Source: FEN-1219 sp964457725
Lineage (GTDB): Bacteria > Pseudomonadota > Gammaproteobacteria > Steroidobacterales > Rariloculaceae
Assembly (NCBI GenBank): GCA_964457725.1
Contig: CAYWGQ010000102.1
Coordinates: 1 to 13,474, forward strand
DNA: 13,474 bases
Direction: 5' to 3'
Every line of letters starts with the position of its first letter. Position 1 is the first letter of the stretch. The position numbers and the translations under genes are program-made. Positions 6,144-12,983 of this stretch are shown here, piece by piece. Under the pieces are notes generated by a model. That model had not been told where the DNA came from and ran no database searches. It saw only the letters and a list, made by a program, of their open reading frames with translations.

Positions 6144-7096
6144 GCGGCGCTCGCCTCCGGCCGCCTGGTCGCGACGACGAACACGTCCTCGAGGTTCGGC
6201 GCCGTGCGGCGCACCGCGGCATCGATCCCGGCCGCGCGCAGCCGCGCCGTGAAGTCGGCCGCGATGTCGCCGCCGCCTGTCGCGAGCACGCGAAGCGAGG
6301 CGCCGATCTGCGCGAGCGCGACGACGCCGGGCGCCGCGGCGAGCAGCTGCTGCGCACGCCGCAGCTCCGTGCTCTCGACGAGCAGGGTCTGGCCCGGCAG
6401 ATCCCTCATCAGCGCCTGCGGCGTGCCGTCCGCGACGATCCGCCCGCGGTCGAGGATCGCGAGCCGCATGCAGCGCTCGGCCTCGTCCATGTAGTGCGTC
6501 GAGACGAGCAACGTCGTGCCGCGATCCGCGAGCTCGAACAGCGAGTCCCAGAATTCCCGCCGGGATTGCGGATCCACCGCGCTCGTCGGCTCGTCGAGGA
6601 ACAAGAGGTCCGGCTCATGCAGCACGGTGCCGGCGAGGGCGAGGCGTTGCTTCTGGCCGCCGGAGAGCGTGCCGGCGAGCTGGTTGCGCCGGTCCGCGAG
6701 GCCGTACCGCTCGAGCGTCGCCGCGATTCGGCGCTTCGCAGCCGCGCGCGGCACGTCGTGGACGGCCGCGAGGAACGCGAGATTCTCCGCGACGGTCAGG
6801 TCCTGGTACAGCGAGAACTGCTGCGTCATGTAGCCGATCCGCCGCTTCAGCGCCTCGGCGTCGCGCGGAATCTGCAAGCCGAGCACGTCGATCTCGCCGC
6901 TCGTCGGCAGCAGCAGCCCGCAGAGCATCCGGATCGTCGTCGACTTGCCCGAGCCGTTCGGGCCGAGGAAGCCGAACACTTCGCCCCGGCGCACGTCGAG
7001 ATCGACGCCGGCGACCGCCGGCAGGTTGCCGAAGCGTTTCGTCAGACCGCGGGCGCGGATGACGAGGGGCGCCGCATCGTTCGCCGGGCTGCTCAT
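6140..7096 (-). CDS. ABC transporter ATPase, YbhF-like, single nucleotide-binding domain
   Basis: 318 residues, a cytoplasmic ATPase of the CcmA/DrrA-like exporter group that powers the ABC-2 permease encoded next. It shows Walker A GPNGSGKST (45-53), Q-loop YMTQQF (89-94), LSGGQ (144-148), Walker B LLFLDEP with D168/E169, and H-loop H201. The C-terminal 80 residues are the accessory region typical of this group (LLVESTELRRAQQLL, NLEDVFV). E. coli YbhF carries two fused ATPase domains, whereas this protein has one and must dimerise. ATG 7096 is chosen because it overlaps the adaptor stop as ATGA (7096-7093) and starts a normal-length N-terminus. The frame is open further upstream only inside the adaptor gene. 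No Shine-Dalgarno sequence is seen, which fits translational coupling. Confidence 0.93.
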   Translation of the reverse strand: MSSPANDAAPLVIRARGLTKRFGNLPAVAGVDLDVRRGEVFGFLGPNGSGKSTTIRMLCGLLLPTSGEIDVLGLQIPRDAEALKRRIGYMTQQFSLYQDLTVAENLAFLAAVHDVPRAAAKRRIAATLERYGLADRRNQLAGTLSGGQKQRLALAGTVLHEPDLLFLDEPTSAVDPQSRREFWDSLFELADRGTTLLVSTHYMDEAERCMRLAILDRGRIVADGTPQALMRDLPGQTLLVESTELRRAQQLLAAAPGVVALAQIGASLRVLATGGGDIAADFTARLRAAGIDAAVRRTAPNLEDVFVVATRRPEASAA

Positions 7097-8049
7097 CGCG
7101 GGACGGCCGTGAGCGGCAGGCCGGCCGGCAGCGCCGCCGCCCCTTCGCCCTCGAGCACGAGCTCCGCGCGGTAGACGAGCCGGCTCGCGTCGTCGCCCGC
7201 GAGCGCGTAGTACGGCGTGAAGCTCGCCTCGCTGCGGATGCTGCGAAGCGTCGCCGGAAAGCTTTGCGCGACGCCTTCGACCCGGACGTCGAACTTCGCG
7301 CCCGGCGCGAGCCCCGCGCGCCGCGGCGCCGGCACGAACACGCGCGCGTATGGCGCGTCGCCGACCAGCAGGCTGACCAGCTCGGCGCCGACCGGCGGGT
7401 GATCGCCCGGACGAAACGGCAGCGCGTCGACGACGCCGTCGCGCGGCGCGCGGACCGTCAGCCGCTCGCGGGTGAGCTCGAGCTCGGCGAGCGTCGCCTT
7501 CGCGGCGTCGACCGCCGCCGCGGCTTGCTCGACCTGCTCGGGGCGGGTGCCCGCGGTCAGCTCGGCGAGCTGCGCCTCGGCGGCCTCCGTCTCGGCGCGG
7601 CGCTGATTGCGGAGCGCGAGCGCCTGGTCGAGCGCCGCCGCGGACACGAGCTCGCGCTCGCGCAGCTCGGCGATCCGGACGTACTCCGCCTCCGCGTCGA
7701 CCTGCGCGGCGCGTGCGCGGGCGAGGTTCGCGCGGGCGGCCTGGATCGTCTCGGCGCGCGCCCCGTGCGCGAGCTCGGCGAGACGCGCCTCGGCCTGCAG
7801 CAGCGTCGCCCGCGCTTGCGCGAGCCGCGCGTCCTGGCGCCGCGGATCGAGCTCGAGCAGGACTTGCCCGGCCTGGACGCGCTCTCCCTCTGCGACCGCC
7901 CAGCGCAGCACCGGCTCCGCGAGCTCGGCCTGCACGGCGATGCGGTCCCACTCGAGCGAGCCGACGAGACTGCCGTCGTCGTTGCCCGCGCAGGCGCCGG
8001 CGAGGGCCGCGAGCACGAGGCAGAGCAGACGGCCGGACAGCGCTCTCAC
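7093..8049 (-). CDS. HlyD-family periplasmic adaptor (YbhG-like), probable lipoprotein
   Basis: 318 residues, a membrane-fusion protein linking an inner-membrane ABC pump to the periplasm or an outer-membrane channel. The first 20 residues are a hydrophobic signal ending LAGAC, so C20 may be a lipidated cysteine, although the lipobox is not ideal. The first lipoyl/barrel half lies at about 33-68 (WDRIAVQAELAEPVLRWAVAEGERVQAGQVLLELD). A long Ala/Glu/Arg-rich coiled-coil hairpin follows (70-195), then the second lipoyl half (196-228, LTVRAPRDGVVDALPFRPGD) and a beta domain to the end. GTG 8049 is the start: it overlaps the regulator stop as GTGA (8049-8046), has AGGGAGG 4 nt upstream, and gives the signal sequence directly. 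The neighbouring regulator, ATPase and permease match the cecR-ybhGFSR order of E. coli, which points to drug or toxin efflux. Confidence 0.9.
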   Translation of the reverse strand: MRALSGRLLCLVLAALAGACAGNDDGSLVGSLEWDRIAVQAELAEPVLRWAVAEGERVQAGQVLLELDPRRQDARLAQARATLLQAEARLAELAHGARAETIQAARANLARARAAQVDAEAEYVRIAELRERELVSAAALDQALALRNQRRAETEAAEAQLAELTAGTRPEQVEQAAAAVDAAKATLAELELTRERLTVRAPRDGVVDALPFRPGDHPPVGAELVSLLVGDAPYARVFVPAPRRAGLAPGAKFDVRVEGVAQSFPATLRSIRSEASFTPYYALAGDDASRLVYRAELVLEGEGAAALPAGLPLTAVPR

Positions 8050-8705
8050 GCGGCCTCCCTGAACCCGTGCTCGAGCAGCGCGAGCGTGTGCGCCGCGAGC
8101 ACGTCCGCGTCGATGTCGTCGGCCGCGAACATGCGCCGCCAGATCGACGCGGCCGCGAGCGGGAACAGCGTCAAGCCGACGAGCGATACGACCAGCAGCC
8201 GCGGATCCACCGACGCGGGCAGGTCGCCTCGCCGCTGCGCGGCCGCGAAGCGCTCGGCGAGCCGGCCGGCGATGTGTGGTGCGACGTGCTCGAACAGCAG
8301 GTCGCGCAGCGCGCCGCCTTCGGTCAGGATCTCCCGCACCCAGAGCGCCGGCAGCCACGGGTGACGGGCGACCGCGGCGTGCAAGCCGCGGACGAACGCG
8401 ACGATCAGCTCGCGCGGCTCGTCGCCGGCGGCTTCGATGCCGCTGCGAATGCCGTGCACGATCGGGATCAGCCGCTCGGCGACGACCGCTTCGAGCAGCT
8501 GCTCCTTCGAGCCGAAGTAGTAGTTCACGAGCGCCGGCGTGACGCCGGCCGCGGCGGCGATGCTGCGGCCGCTGGCCGCACGGACGCCTTCGGCGGCATA
8601 GCGCTCGAGCGCGGCATCGAGCAGGCGCGCGCGCTGATCGGCGTCGGCCGCCCGCGGCCTGCCGGGACGCCGGCTCCCCACCTGTCGCTTGCGCCTCTCG
8701 CTCAC
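8046..8705 (-). CDS. TetR/AcrR family regulator, CecR-like, of the efflux operon
   Basis: 219 residues. After a basic tail (RRKRQVGSRRPGRPR), the TetR DNA-binding domain runs about 25-72, with the helix-turn-helix GRSIAAAAGVTPALVNYYFG (46-65) and the following SKEQLLEAVV. The rest is an all-helical ligand-binding and dimerisation domain of CecR type (HPWLPALWVREIL at about 114-126). It is the first gene of the efflux operon and most likely represses it, releasing DNA when a small molecule binds. GTG 8705 has no Shine-Dalgarno sequence. A -35/-10 pair upstream would place the transcription start almost at the GTG, so the message may be leaderless. A second GTG (8681, residue 9) is an alternative start. 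The candidate operator lies immediately upstream. Confidence 0.92.
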   Translation of the reverse strand: MSERRKRQVGSRRPGRPRAADADQRARLLDAALERYAAEGVRAASGRSIAAAAGVTPALVNYYFGSKEQLLEAVVAERLIPIVHGIRSGIEAAGDEPRELIVAFVRGLHAAVARHPWLPALWVREILTEGGALRDLLFEHVAPHIAGRLAERFAAAQRRGDLPASVDPRLLVVSLVGLTLFPLAAASIWRRMFAADDIDADVLAAHTLALLEHGFREAA

Positions 8706-8710
8706 CCGAC

Positions 8711-8734
8711 GAATTTAAAGCAGAATTTAATTTC
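8711..8734. promoter_or_regulatory. Candidate operator: 24-bp imperfect palindrome
   Basis: The only strongly AT-rich patch in the neighbourhood. It reads GAATTTAAA, six bases, then TTTAATTTC, a 9-bp inverted repeat with one symmetric mismatch centred between 8722 and 8723. It also holds GAATTTAA twice as a direct repeat 12 bp apart. It sits 6 bp upstream of the TetR gene's GTG and inside the likely promoter, as expected for an autorepressor site. Binding by this TetR is inferred. Confidence 0.6.
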
Positions 8735-8740
8735 GCGCAA
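8712..8740 (-). promoter_or_regulatory. Candidate promoter of the TetR-led efflux operon
   Basis: On the minus strand, TTGCGC (8740-8735) and TAAATT (8717-8712) are 17 bp apart, matching three and four of six consensus positions. They span the palindrome. The implied transcription start falls at about 8705, the GTG itself. Other -10 choices within the AT-rich patch are possible. Confidence 0.4.
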
Positions 8741-8755
8741 GCACGCCAAGATCCA

Positions 8756-8778
8756 AGGAGCGGCTGTCCAGCCGCGAC
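8756..8778. repeat. Solo REP-type palindromic element
   Basis: AGGAGCGGCTGT...AGCCGCGAC, identical over 23 bp to the element at 12890-12912. Its core folds as GCGGCT/AGCCGC with a GTCC loop (8760-8775). It lies between the acetyltransferase stop and the regulator promoter. On the minus strand it follows the acetyltransferase gene and may slow or end that transcript, although only scattered T residues follow. Confidence 0.75.
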
Positions 8779-8823
8779 TCGTGCCCCGGGAGCGGCCTCC
8801 GCACCGCGATTCTGCTGCTGCGG

Positions 8824-9417
8824 CTACTCCCGCGGCGCAGCCGCCGACGGCGCCGCGGACGACAGGAAAGCGTCGAGCCCGCGCCACTCGGCGGCGCTCA
8901 GCCGATAGACGACGTGATCGACGTAGTGGTCGTAGAGCCACTCCGCATCGCGGATCAGGCCGGCCGGACGAAAGCCGAGCCGCTCCGGTATCGCCCGGCT
9001 GCGGACGTTGCCGGTCGCGCAGCGGATCTCCGCATGGGCGAGTGCGAGCTCCGTGAAGCCGTGCTCGACGTGCACCGCGCACGCCCGCGTCATGATGCCT
9101 CTGCCTTGCGCACGCTCCGCGAGCCAGTAGCCGAGCGTCATCGAGCGCCCCGAGGCTTCCGGGCTGCGCTGGCCGACGAGGCCGACGAGCTCGCCGTCCG
9201 CCCTGATCACGGTCTGAAAGCCCTTCTGCGCGCGCGCCTGCTCGAGCGCGGCGGCGATGAACGCGCGCGTGTCCTCGAGCGTCGTGACCCGGTCGAGCCA
9301 CGGCAGCCAGTCGCGCAGATGCTCGCGGTTCTCGTCGGTGACCGCCCAGAGCTCCGGCGCGTGCCCCGGCTCGAGCACCTCCAGCGTCAGCTCTTCGATG
9401 GTCCGGCGCGCGAACAT
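8824..9417 (-). CDS. GNAT acetyltransferase, RimJ/RimL-like
   Basis: 197 residues of the RimJ/RimL branch of GNAT N-acetyltransferases, which move an acetyl group from acetyl-CoA to an amine (protein N-termini, amino compounds or antibiotics). The N-terminal NREHLRDWLPWLDRVTTLED (30-49) is typical of the branch. The acetyl-CoA loop is RAQGRGIMT (102-110), and the N137/S140 pair with ERLGFRPAG (145-153) forms the late motif. The C-terminal tail (about 185-197) is Ala/Pro-rich and probably disordered. ATG 9417 gives a family-like N-terminus; a weak ACGGG precedes it. It starts 19 bp after the methyltransferase stop on the same strand, so the two genes are probably co-transcribed. The substrate cannot be told from the sequence. 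A role linked to the neighbour's methylation product is possible but unproven. Confidence 0.88.
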   Translation of the reverse strand: MFARRTIEELTLEVLEPGHAPELWAVTDENREHLRDWLPWLDRVTTLEDTRAFIAAALEQARAQKGFQTVIRADGELVGLVGQRSPEASGRSMTLGYWLAERAQGRGIMTRACAVHVEHGFTELALAHAEIRCATGNVRSRAIPERLGFRPAGLIRDAEWLYDHYVDHVVYRLSAAEWRGLDAFLSSAAPSAAAPRE

Positions 9418-9436
9418 CCCGTCACGCTCGTTGCGT

Positions 9437-10804
9437 TCAGTAGCCGATGCCGCGGCGGCTGTCGTCGTACATTTTGATCAGGAACCCGCGAATCAAGCCT
9501 TCGCCTTCCTCGGGCGCGACGAGCCGCTGCTCGGCGAGCACCGCCGCGATGTCTTTCAACGAGCGACGGCCGTCGATCAGAGACATGATGAACGCGTGGA
9601 TCCGCGTCGTCGCGGCCTGCGTGCGGAAGGAGTCGGTCAGCGGCACCGGGTCGGTCCCGCGGACGAGCCACTCCGGCAACGCCTGGTAGCGGGCCGGCCG
9701 CTTCGCGGCGCGCCGCTTCTCCGCAATCCACGTGACCGTCCGCTCGAGCCGAGCGTGTCGGCTCGCGGGCGACGCCATGTACGGGACCTCCTGCTCGGTC
9801 ACCTCCGGCGTCCCGAACCCGTGCTCCTCGAGCGCGGCGACGCATTCGTCGAGCCCGTAGCGCAGCGCCGGATCGGCGTCGTGGAACGCGAGCGAGCCGA
9901 AGTTCAGCCAGCGGCCGCCGTCGGCGAGCAGCGCGTTGATCCGCGCCGCGAGCGCGTCGAACGGCTCCGGCAGGATGTCGATCAGCCACGGGGTCACGAT
10001 GGTGTCGAACGCGCCGGCCGCGAACGGGGGCCGGTGCGCGTCGGCGAGCACGAACTCGAGCCCTGCGCGCGCTGGCGCAGGCGCCGCGAGCCGCCGCAGC
10101 ACGGCATGCTCGGCGGTCGAGCGCGGCGCGAGCGGGAACTCGTACAGCTCGACGGCCTCGCCGCGCGCGGCCCGCGCCGCGACCAGCACGAGCAGCGGAT
10201 TGAAATCGAGCGCGGCGGTGACCGACGGGCCGCAGCGCTCGTGGAAATCGTAGGCGAGCCGGCCCGCGCCCGCGCCGAGCACGAGCGTGCGGCCGGCGGG
10301 GCGGTCGCCGAGCGCGGCCGCGACCGCGGCGAGCGCCGCCTCGTTCTCCCGCTCGCCCCACGCCCAGTCGCGATGAACGTTGTGGTAGTACGTCGTGAGG
10401 CCCTGATCGGGCGGCAGGCGGGTGCGCAGCGCCAGATAGGTCTCGGGCTTGGCCGTGGCGATCGCCTCGCCGAGCGGCGCGAGGAGCGTGCGGAGCCGTG
10501 CCGCATGGTCGACGAGCGCCGCGCGCGACGCCGCGAGGCGCGCCTTCGTCTGCTCGCGGAGCGTCGGCGCCCCGCTCGCGGCCTCGAGCCGCGCGGCCTC
10601 TTGCTCGGCGCGCCGCAGCGCGAAGCCGAACCGCGCGCGCCACTCGTCGAGCGCGGCGCCGGGCTCGGCGAAGAGCCACGGGATACCCGCGACGCGCGGA
10701 AAGTCGACGCGGCATCCGGCGCAGCGCAGACGGTCGCCGACCGCGTCGAGCGCGCGGTCGCAGCGCGGGCAGGCGTAGCTCAGGATCGATCCGTCTTCAG
10801 CCAT
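9437..10804 (-). CDS. Zinc-ribbon, N2227/carnosine-N-methyltransferase-like SAM methyltransferase with C-terminal domain
   Basis: 455 residues in three parts. Residues 8-45 are a Trm112-like zinc ribbon with cysteines C12, C15, C28 and C31, followed by the IPWLF stretch. A helical region (50-135) leads to a SAM-dependent methyltransferase (about 138-365): HRDWAWGERENE (144-155), SAM loop VLGAGAGRLAYDF (175-187), acidic D200, then DAH, FDTIVTPWLIDILPEP and GGRWLNFGSLAFH (296-308). The order RDWxxGE, GAGxGRLA, NFGSL and VPYMAS parallels eukaryotic carnosine N-methyltransferase. Residues 385-455 form a small helical domain (FIMSLIDGRRSLKDIAAVL) resembling PqqD or winged-helix folds. I prefer ATG 10804; a GTG at 10825 would add seven residues, and neither has a good ribosome site. 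It probably forms an operon with the acetyltransferase. Methyltransferase activity is likely; the substrate is unknown. Confidence 0.82.
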   Translation of the reverse strand: MAEDGSILSYACPRCDRALDAVGDRLRCAGCRVDFPRVAGIPWLFAEPGAALDEWRARFGFALRRAEQEAARLEAASGAPTLREQTKARLAASRAALVDHAARLRTLLAPLGEAIATAKPETYLALRTRLPPDQGLTTYYHNVHRDWAWGERENEAALAAVAAALGDRPAGRTLVLGAGAGRLAYDFHERCGPSVTAALDFNPLLVLVAARAARGEAVELYEFPLAPRSTAEHAVLRRLAAPAPARAGLEFVLADAHRPPFAAGAFDTIVTPWLIDILPEPFDALAARINALLADGGRWLNFGSLAFHDADPALRYGLDECVAALEEHGFGTPEVTEQEVPYMASPASRHARLERTVTWIAEKRRAAKRPARYQALPEWLVRGTDPVPLTDSFRTQAATTRIHAFIMSLIDGRRSLKDIAAVLAEQRLVAPEEGEGLIRGFLIKMYDDSRRGIGY

Positions 10805-10913
10805 GGCGCAGGGCCCATCTCTCACGCGGCGGCAGTGGCCGCACTCGAAGCGCAGGCAGCGTAGCGCAGTTCGCCGCCGGCCACACGACGCGCCGCCTTG
10901 CTCCGTCGAGGGC

Positions 10914-12710
10914 TCAAAGCGGCCAAACCAAGAGCAGCATCGGCACCGCCACCGCGGCGACCAACAGCTCGAGCGGCAGGCCGACGCGCCAGTAGTCGCC
11001 GAAGCGGAAGCCGCCGGGCCCGAGGATCAACGTGTTGTTCTGATGGCCGATCGGCGTCAGGAACGAGCACGACGCGCCGATCGCGACCGCCATCAGGAAC
11101 GCATCCGCGTCGACGCCCGCCTGCGCGGCGATGCCGATCGCGACCGGCGCCATCACGGCGGCCGTTGCCGCGTTGTTCATCACGTCGGTCAGCACCATCG
11201 TCGTCACGAGGATCACGGCGAGACCGACGATCGGGTTGCCTTGCGCGACCTGCTCGACGAGCACGCGCGCGATCAGGTCGGCAGCGCCGGTCGCCTGCAT
11301 CGCATCCGCGACCGGCAGGAGCGCCGCGAGCAACACGACGACCGGCCAGTCGATCGCGTCGTAGACGGCCCGCGGCGGTACGGTCCGGACGACCATCGAT
11401 GCGAGCACGCCGGCGGTGAACGACACCGCGGCCGGAACGAGCCCGGCCGCGGCCGCGGCGACCGCGAGCAGCATGATCGCGACGGACGCGATCGCCTTGC
11501 CCTTGTCGGGGATGCGCACGGCCCGCGCGGCGAGCGGCAGGCTGCCGGTGCTCGAGGCGAACTCGTTGATCGCTTCCTGCGGGCCTTGGACGAGCAGCAC
11601 GTCGCCGGCGCGAAGGGGTATCGTCCTCAGCCGCGCGGTCGACCGCCGGCCCTCGCGCGAGATTGCGAGCAGATTGATGCCGTAGCGCCTCCGCAGCGAG
11701 ATATCGCTCGCCGAAAGGCCGACGAGGCTCGAGCGCGGCACGACCACGAGCTCGCCGAGGACGATCTCCGCGTCGTCGCCGCGCTCGTCGCCGTCGCGCG
11801 CTTCGCGTTCCTCCGGCCGCTCCTTCACCGCTTCCTCGAGCCGTAGGCCGAGGCTCGACAGCGCGGGCGAAAGCGCTTCGGCGTCCGCCTCGATCACGAG
11901 GATGTCGCCGGCTCTTACCTTGCGGCCGGGATGCGGCGCGGTCAGGCGCATCTCCATCCGGACGAGGCCGACGACTTGGGCTCCGGCTTCCTTCAGCGTC
12001 TCCTCGATCTGCCGGAGCGTCATGCCGACGGCCTTGCTTTGCTCCGAGACGCGCGCCTCGGTCAGGTACGCGCTCGTCTCGAAGCCCTCGGCGCCCGCCG
12101 CCTTGCGTTCCGGCACGAGCCGCCAGCCGAGCACGACGAACGCGATCCCGGCGGCTGCGACCGTCGCGCCGACCGGCGTGAAGTCGAACATGCCGAAGCC
12201 GTTCGGGCCGCCGCCGGCGCGGAAGCTGCTGACGACGAGGTTCGGCGGGGTGCCGATCAGCGTCGTCATGCCGCCGAGGATCGAACCGAACGCGAGCGGC
12301 ATCAGCACGCGGCCGGCCGGTATCTCGAGCTTCGCCGCGCGCTGGATCGCGAGCGGCATCAGGAGCGCGAGCGCGCCGACGTTGTTCATGACGCCGGAGA
12401 GCAGCGCGCCGACGATCGTGAGCGCCGCGATGCTCGCGGTCGGACCGGCCTTCGCCGGGATGACGTAGCGCGCGAGGAGATCGACCGCGCCGGACGTTTG
12501 CAGGCCGCGGCTCAGGACGAGCACCGCGGCGACGGTGATCACCGCCGGGTGACCGAAGCCCGAGAACGCGGCCTCCGGCTCGACGAGGCGGACGAGCACG
12601 CATGCGAGCAGCGCCGCGAGCGCAACGACGTCGTGGCGCCAGCGTCCGGTGAGGAACAGCGCGATGGCCGCGGCCAGGACGGCGAGAATCAGGCCCTGAC
12701 TGTAGGTCAT
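10914..12710 (-). CDS. SLC13/DASS-type transporter with two RCK_C (TrkA_C) domains
   Basis: 598 residues. Two membrane halves flank a cytoplasmic insert. The N-terminal half holds MNNVGALALLMPLAI (108-122) and GTPPNLVVSSF (153-163). The C-terminal half holds TDVMNNAATAAVMAPVAIG (508-526) and IGHQNNTLILGPGGFRFGDY (554-573). These are the paired substrate/sodium-binding loops of the DASS/SLC13 anion and dicarboxylate transporters. The insert carries two RCK_C domains, about 218-290 and 318-388, joined by a highly charged linker (EERPEEREARDGDERGDD-like, 291-317). Such proteins are usually annotated as sodium-coupled sulfate or dicarboxylate carriers, with the RCK_C domains sensing a ligand. ATG 12710 gives the normal N-terminal helix. 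The frame extends to a TTG at 12764, but that lies in the promoter. A -35/-10 pair lies at 12735-12764. The substrate is not decided by the sequence. Confidence 0.92.
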   Translation of the reverse strand: MTYSQGLILAVLAAAIALFLTGRWRHDVVALAALLACVLVRLVEPEAAFSGFGHPAVITVAAVLVLSRGLQTSGAVDLLARYVIPAKAGPTASIAALTIVGALLSGVMNNVGALALLMPLAIQRAAKLEIPAGRVLMPLAFGSILGGMTTLIGTPPNLVVSSFRAGGGPNGFGMFDFTPVGATVAAAGIAFVVLGWRLVPERKAAGAEGFETSAYLTEARVSEQSKAVGMTLRQIEETLKEAGAQVVGLVRMEMRLTAPHPGRKVRAGDILVIEADAEALSPALSSLGLRLEEAVKERPEEREARDGDERGDDAEIVLGELVVVPRSSLVGLSASDISLRRRYGINLLAISREGRRSTARLRTIPLRAGDVLLVQGPQEAINEFASSTGSLPLAARAVRIPDKGKAIASVAIMLLAVAAAAAGLVPAAVSFTAGVLASMVVRTVPPRAVYDAIDWPVVVLLAALLPVADAMQATGAADLIARVLVEQVAQGNPIVGLAVILVTTMVLTDVMNNAATAAVMAPVAIGIAAQAGVDADAFLMAVAIGASCSFLTPIGHQNNTLILGPGGFRFGDYWRVGLPLELLVAAVAVPMLLLVWPL

Positions 12711-12734
12711 GTGTCCGGCCGCATGGAGCGGCCA

Positions 12735-12764
12735 AAGATAGAGAACCGGAGCGGGCCGCGGCAA
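12735..12764 (-). promoter_or_regulatory. Candidate sigma-70 promoter for the SLC13-type transporter
   Basis: TTGCCG (12764-12759) and TATCTT (12740-12735), both four of six to consensus, with an 18-bp spacer. The start would be near 12728 and the leader about 18 nt before ATG 12710. Confidence 0.45.
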
Positions 12765-12772
12765 GGCGAGCC

Positions 12773-12858
12773 GCGACCGCCGCCGCGACCGTCCCGCCTC
12801 CCGCCGCGACGGGCTGCGACCGCCGCCGCGACCGTCCCGCCTCCCGCCGCGACGGACT
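12773..12858. repeat. 43-bp tandem duplication
   Basis: Two adjacent 43-bp copies, 12773-12815 and 12816-12858, differ at one position (G at 12813, A at 12856). A partial, diverged third copy runs to about 12880. Each copy contains GCCGCGAC twice, the same octamer that ends the REP element beside it. The region is non-coding and extremely GC-rich. Confidence 0.85.
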
Positions 12859-12887
12859 GCGGGGACCGTCGCCGCGACGGCCCCGCC

Positions 12888-12964
12888 GTAGGAGCGGCTG
12901 TCCAGCCGCGACCTGCGCGGGGGCGAGACCGCAGCCGCGGTCGCGGCTGGACAGCCGCTCCTAC
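12888..12964. repeat. REP doublet in inverted orientation (REPIN-like)
   Basis: A 26-bp element at 12888-12913 (GTAGGAGCGGCTGT...AGCCGCGACC) recurs as a perfect reverse complement at 12939-12964, separated by 25 bp. Each copy itself folds into a GCGGCT/AGCCGC hairpin with a GTCC loop. The arrangement and the GTAG head match bacterial REP pairs mobilised by RAYT transposases. The pair begins 19 bp past the stop of the right-edge gene and could protect or end that message. No RAYT gene is in the window. Confidence 0.85.
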
Positions 12965-12983
12965 CTCGAAGGGCGCGCTTCCG

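Noticed and set aside
8049..8358. An extension of the adaptor protein by 103 residues into the regulator gene
   Set aside because: The regulator frame is clearly the coding one there. GTG 8049 has a good ribosome site and begins a signal sequence.
9257..10864. A plus-strand open frame of about 535 codons across the methyltransferase gene
   Set aside because: It is the antisense shadow of the methyltransferase gene, whose minus-strand frame shows SAM and zinc-ribbon motifs.
10805..10913. A promoter or terminator between the SLC13-type gene and the methyltransferase gene
   Set aside because: The best -10-like hexamer (TACGCT on the minus strand) has no acceptable -35, and no hairpin with a T-run is seen, so neither is called.
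10803..11846. A plus-strand frame of about 350 codons within the SLC13-type gene
   Set aside because: Its His/Arg/Asp-rich composition without motifs is the antisense of a membrane protein with clear SLC13 loops.
12711..12764. An 18-residue N-terminal extension of the SLC13-type protein from a TTG
   Set aside because: It would overlap the candidate promoter. ATG 12710 yields the usual first transmembrane helix.
12773..12964. A CRISPR-like array suggested by the spaced repeats
   Set aside because: There are only two contiguous tandem copies and an inverted palindrome pair, no regular unique spacers and no cas gene; REP-type repeats explain it.
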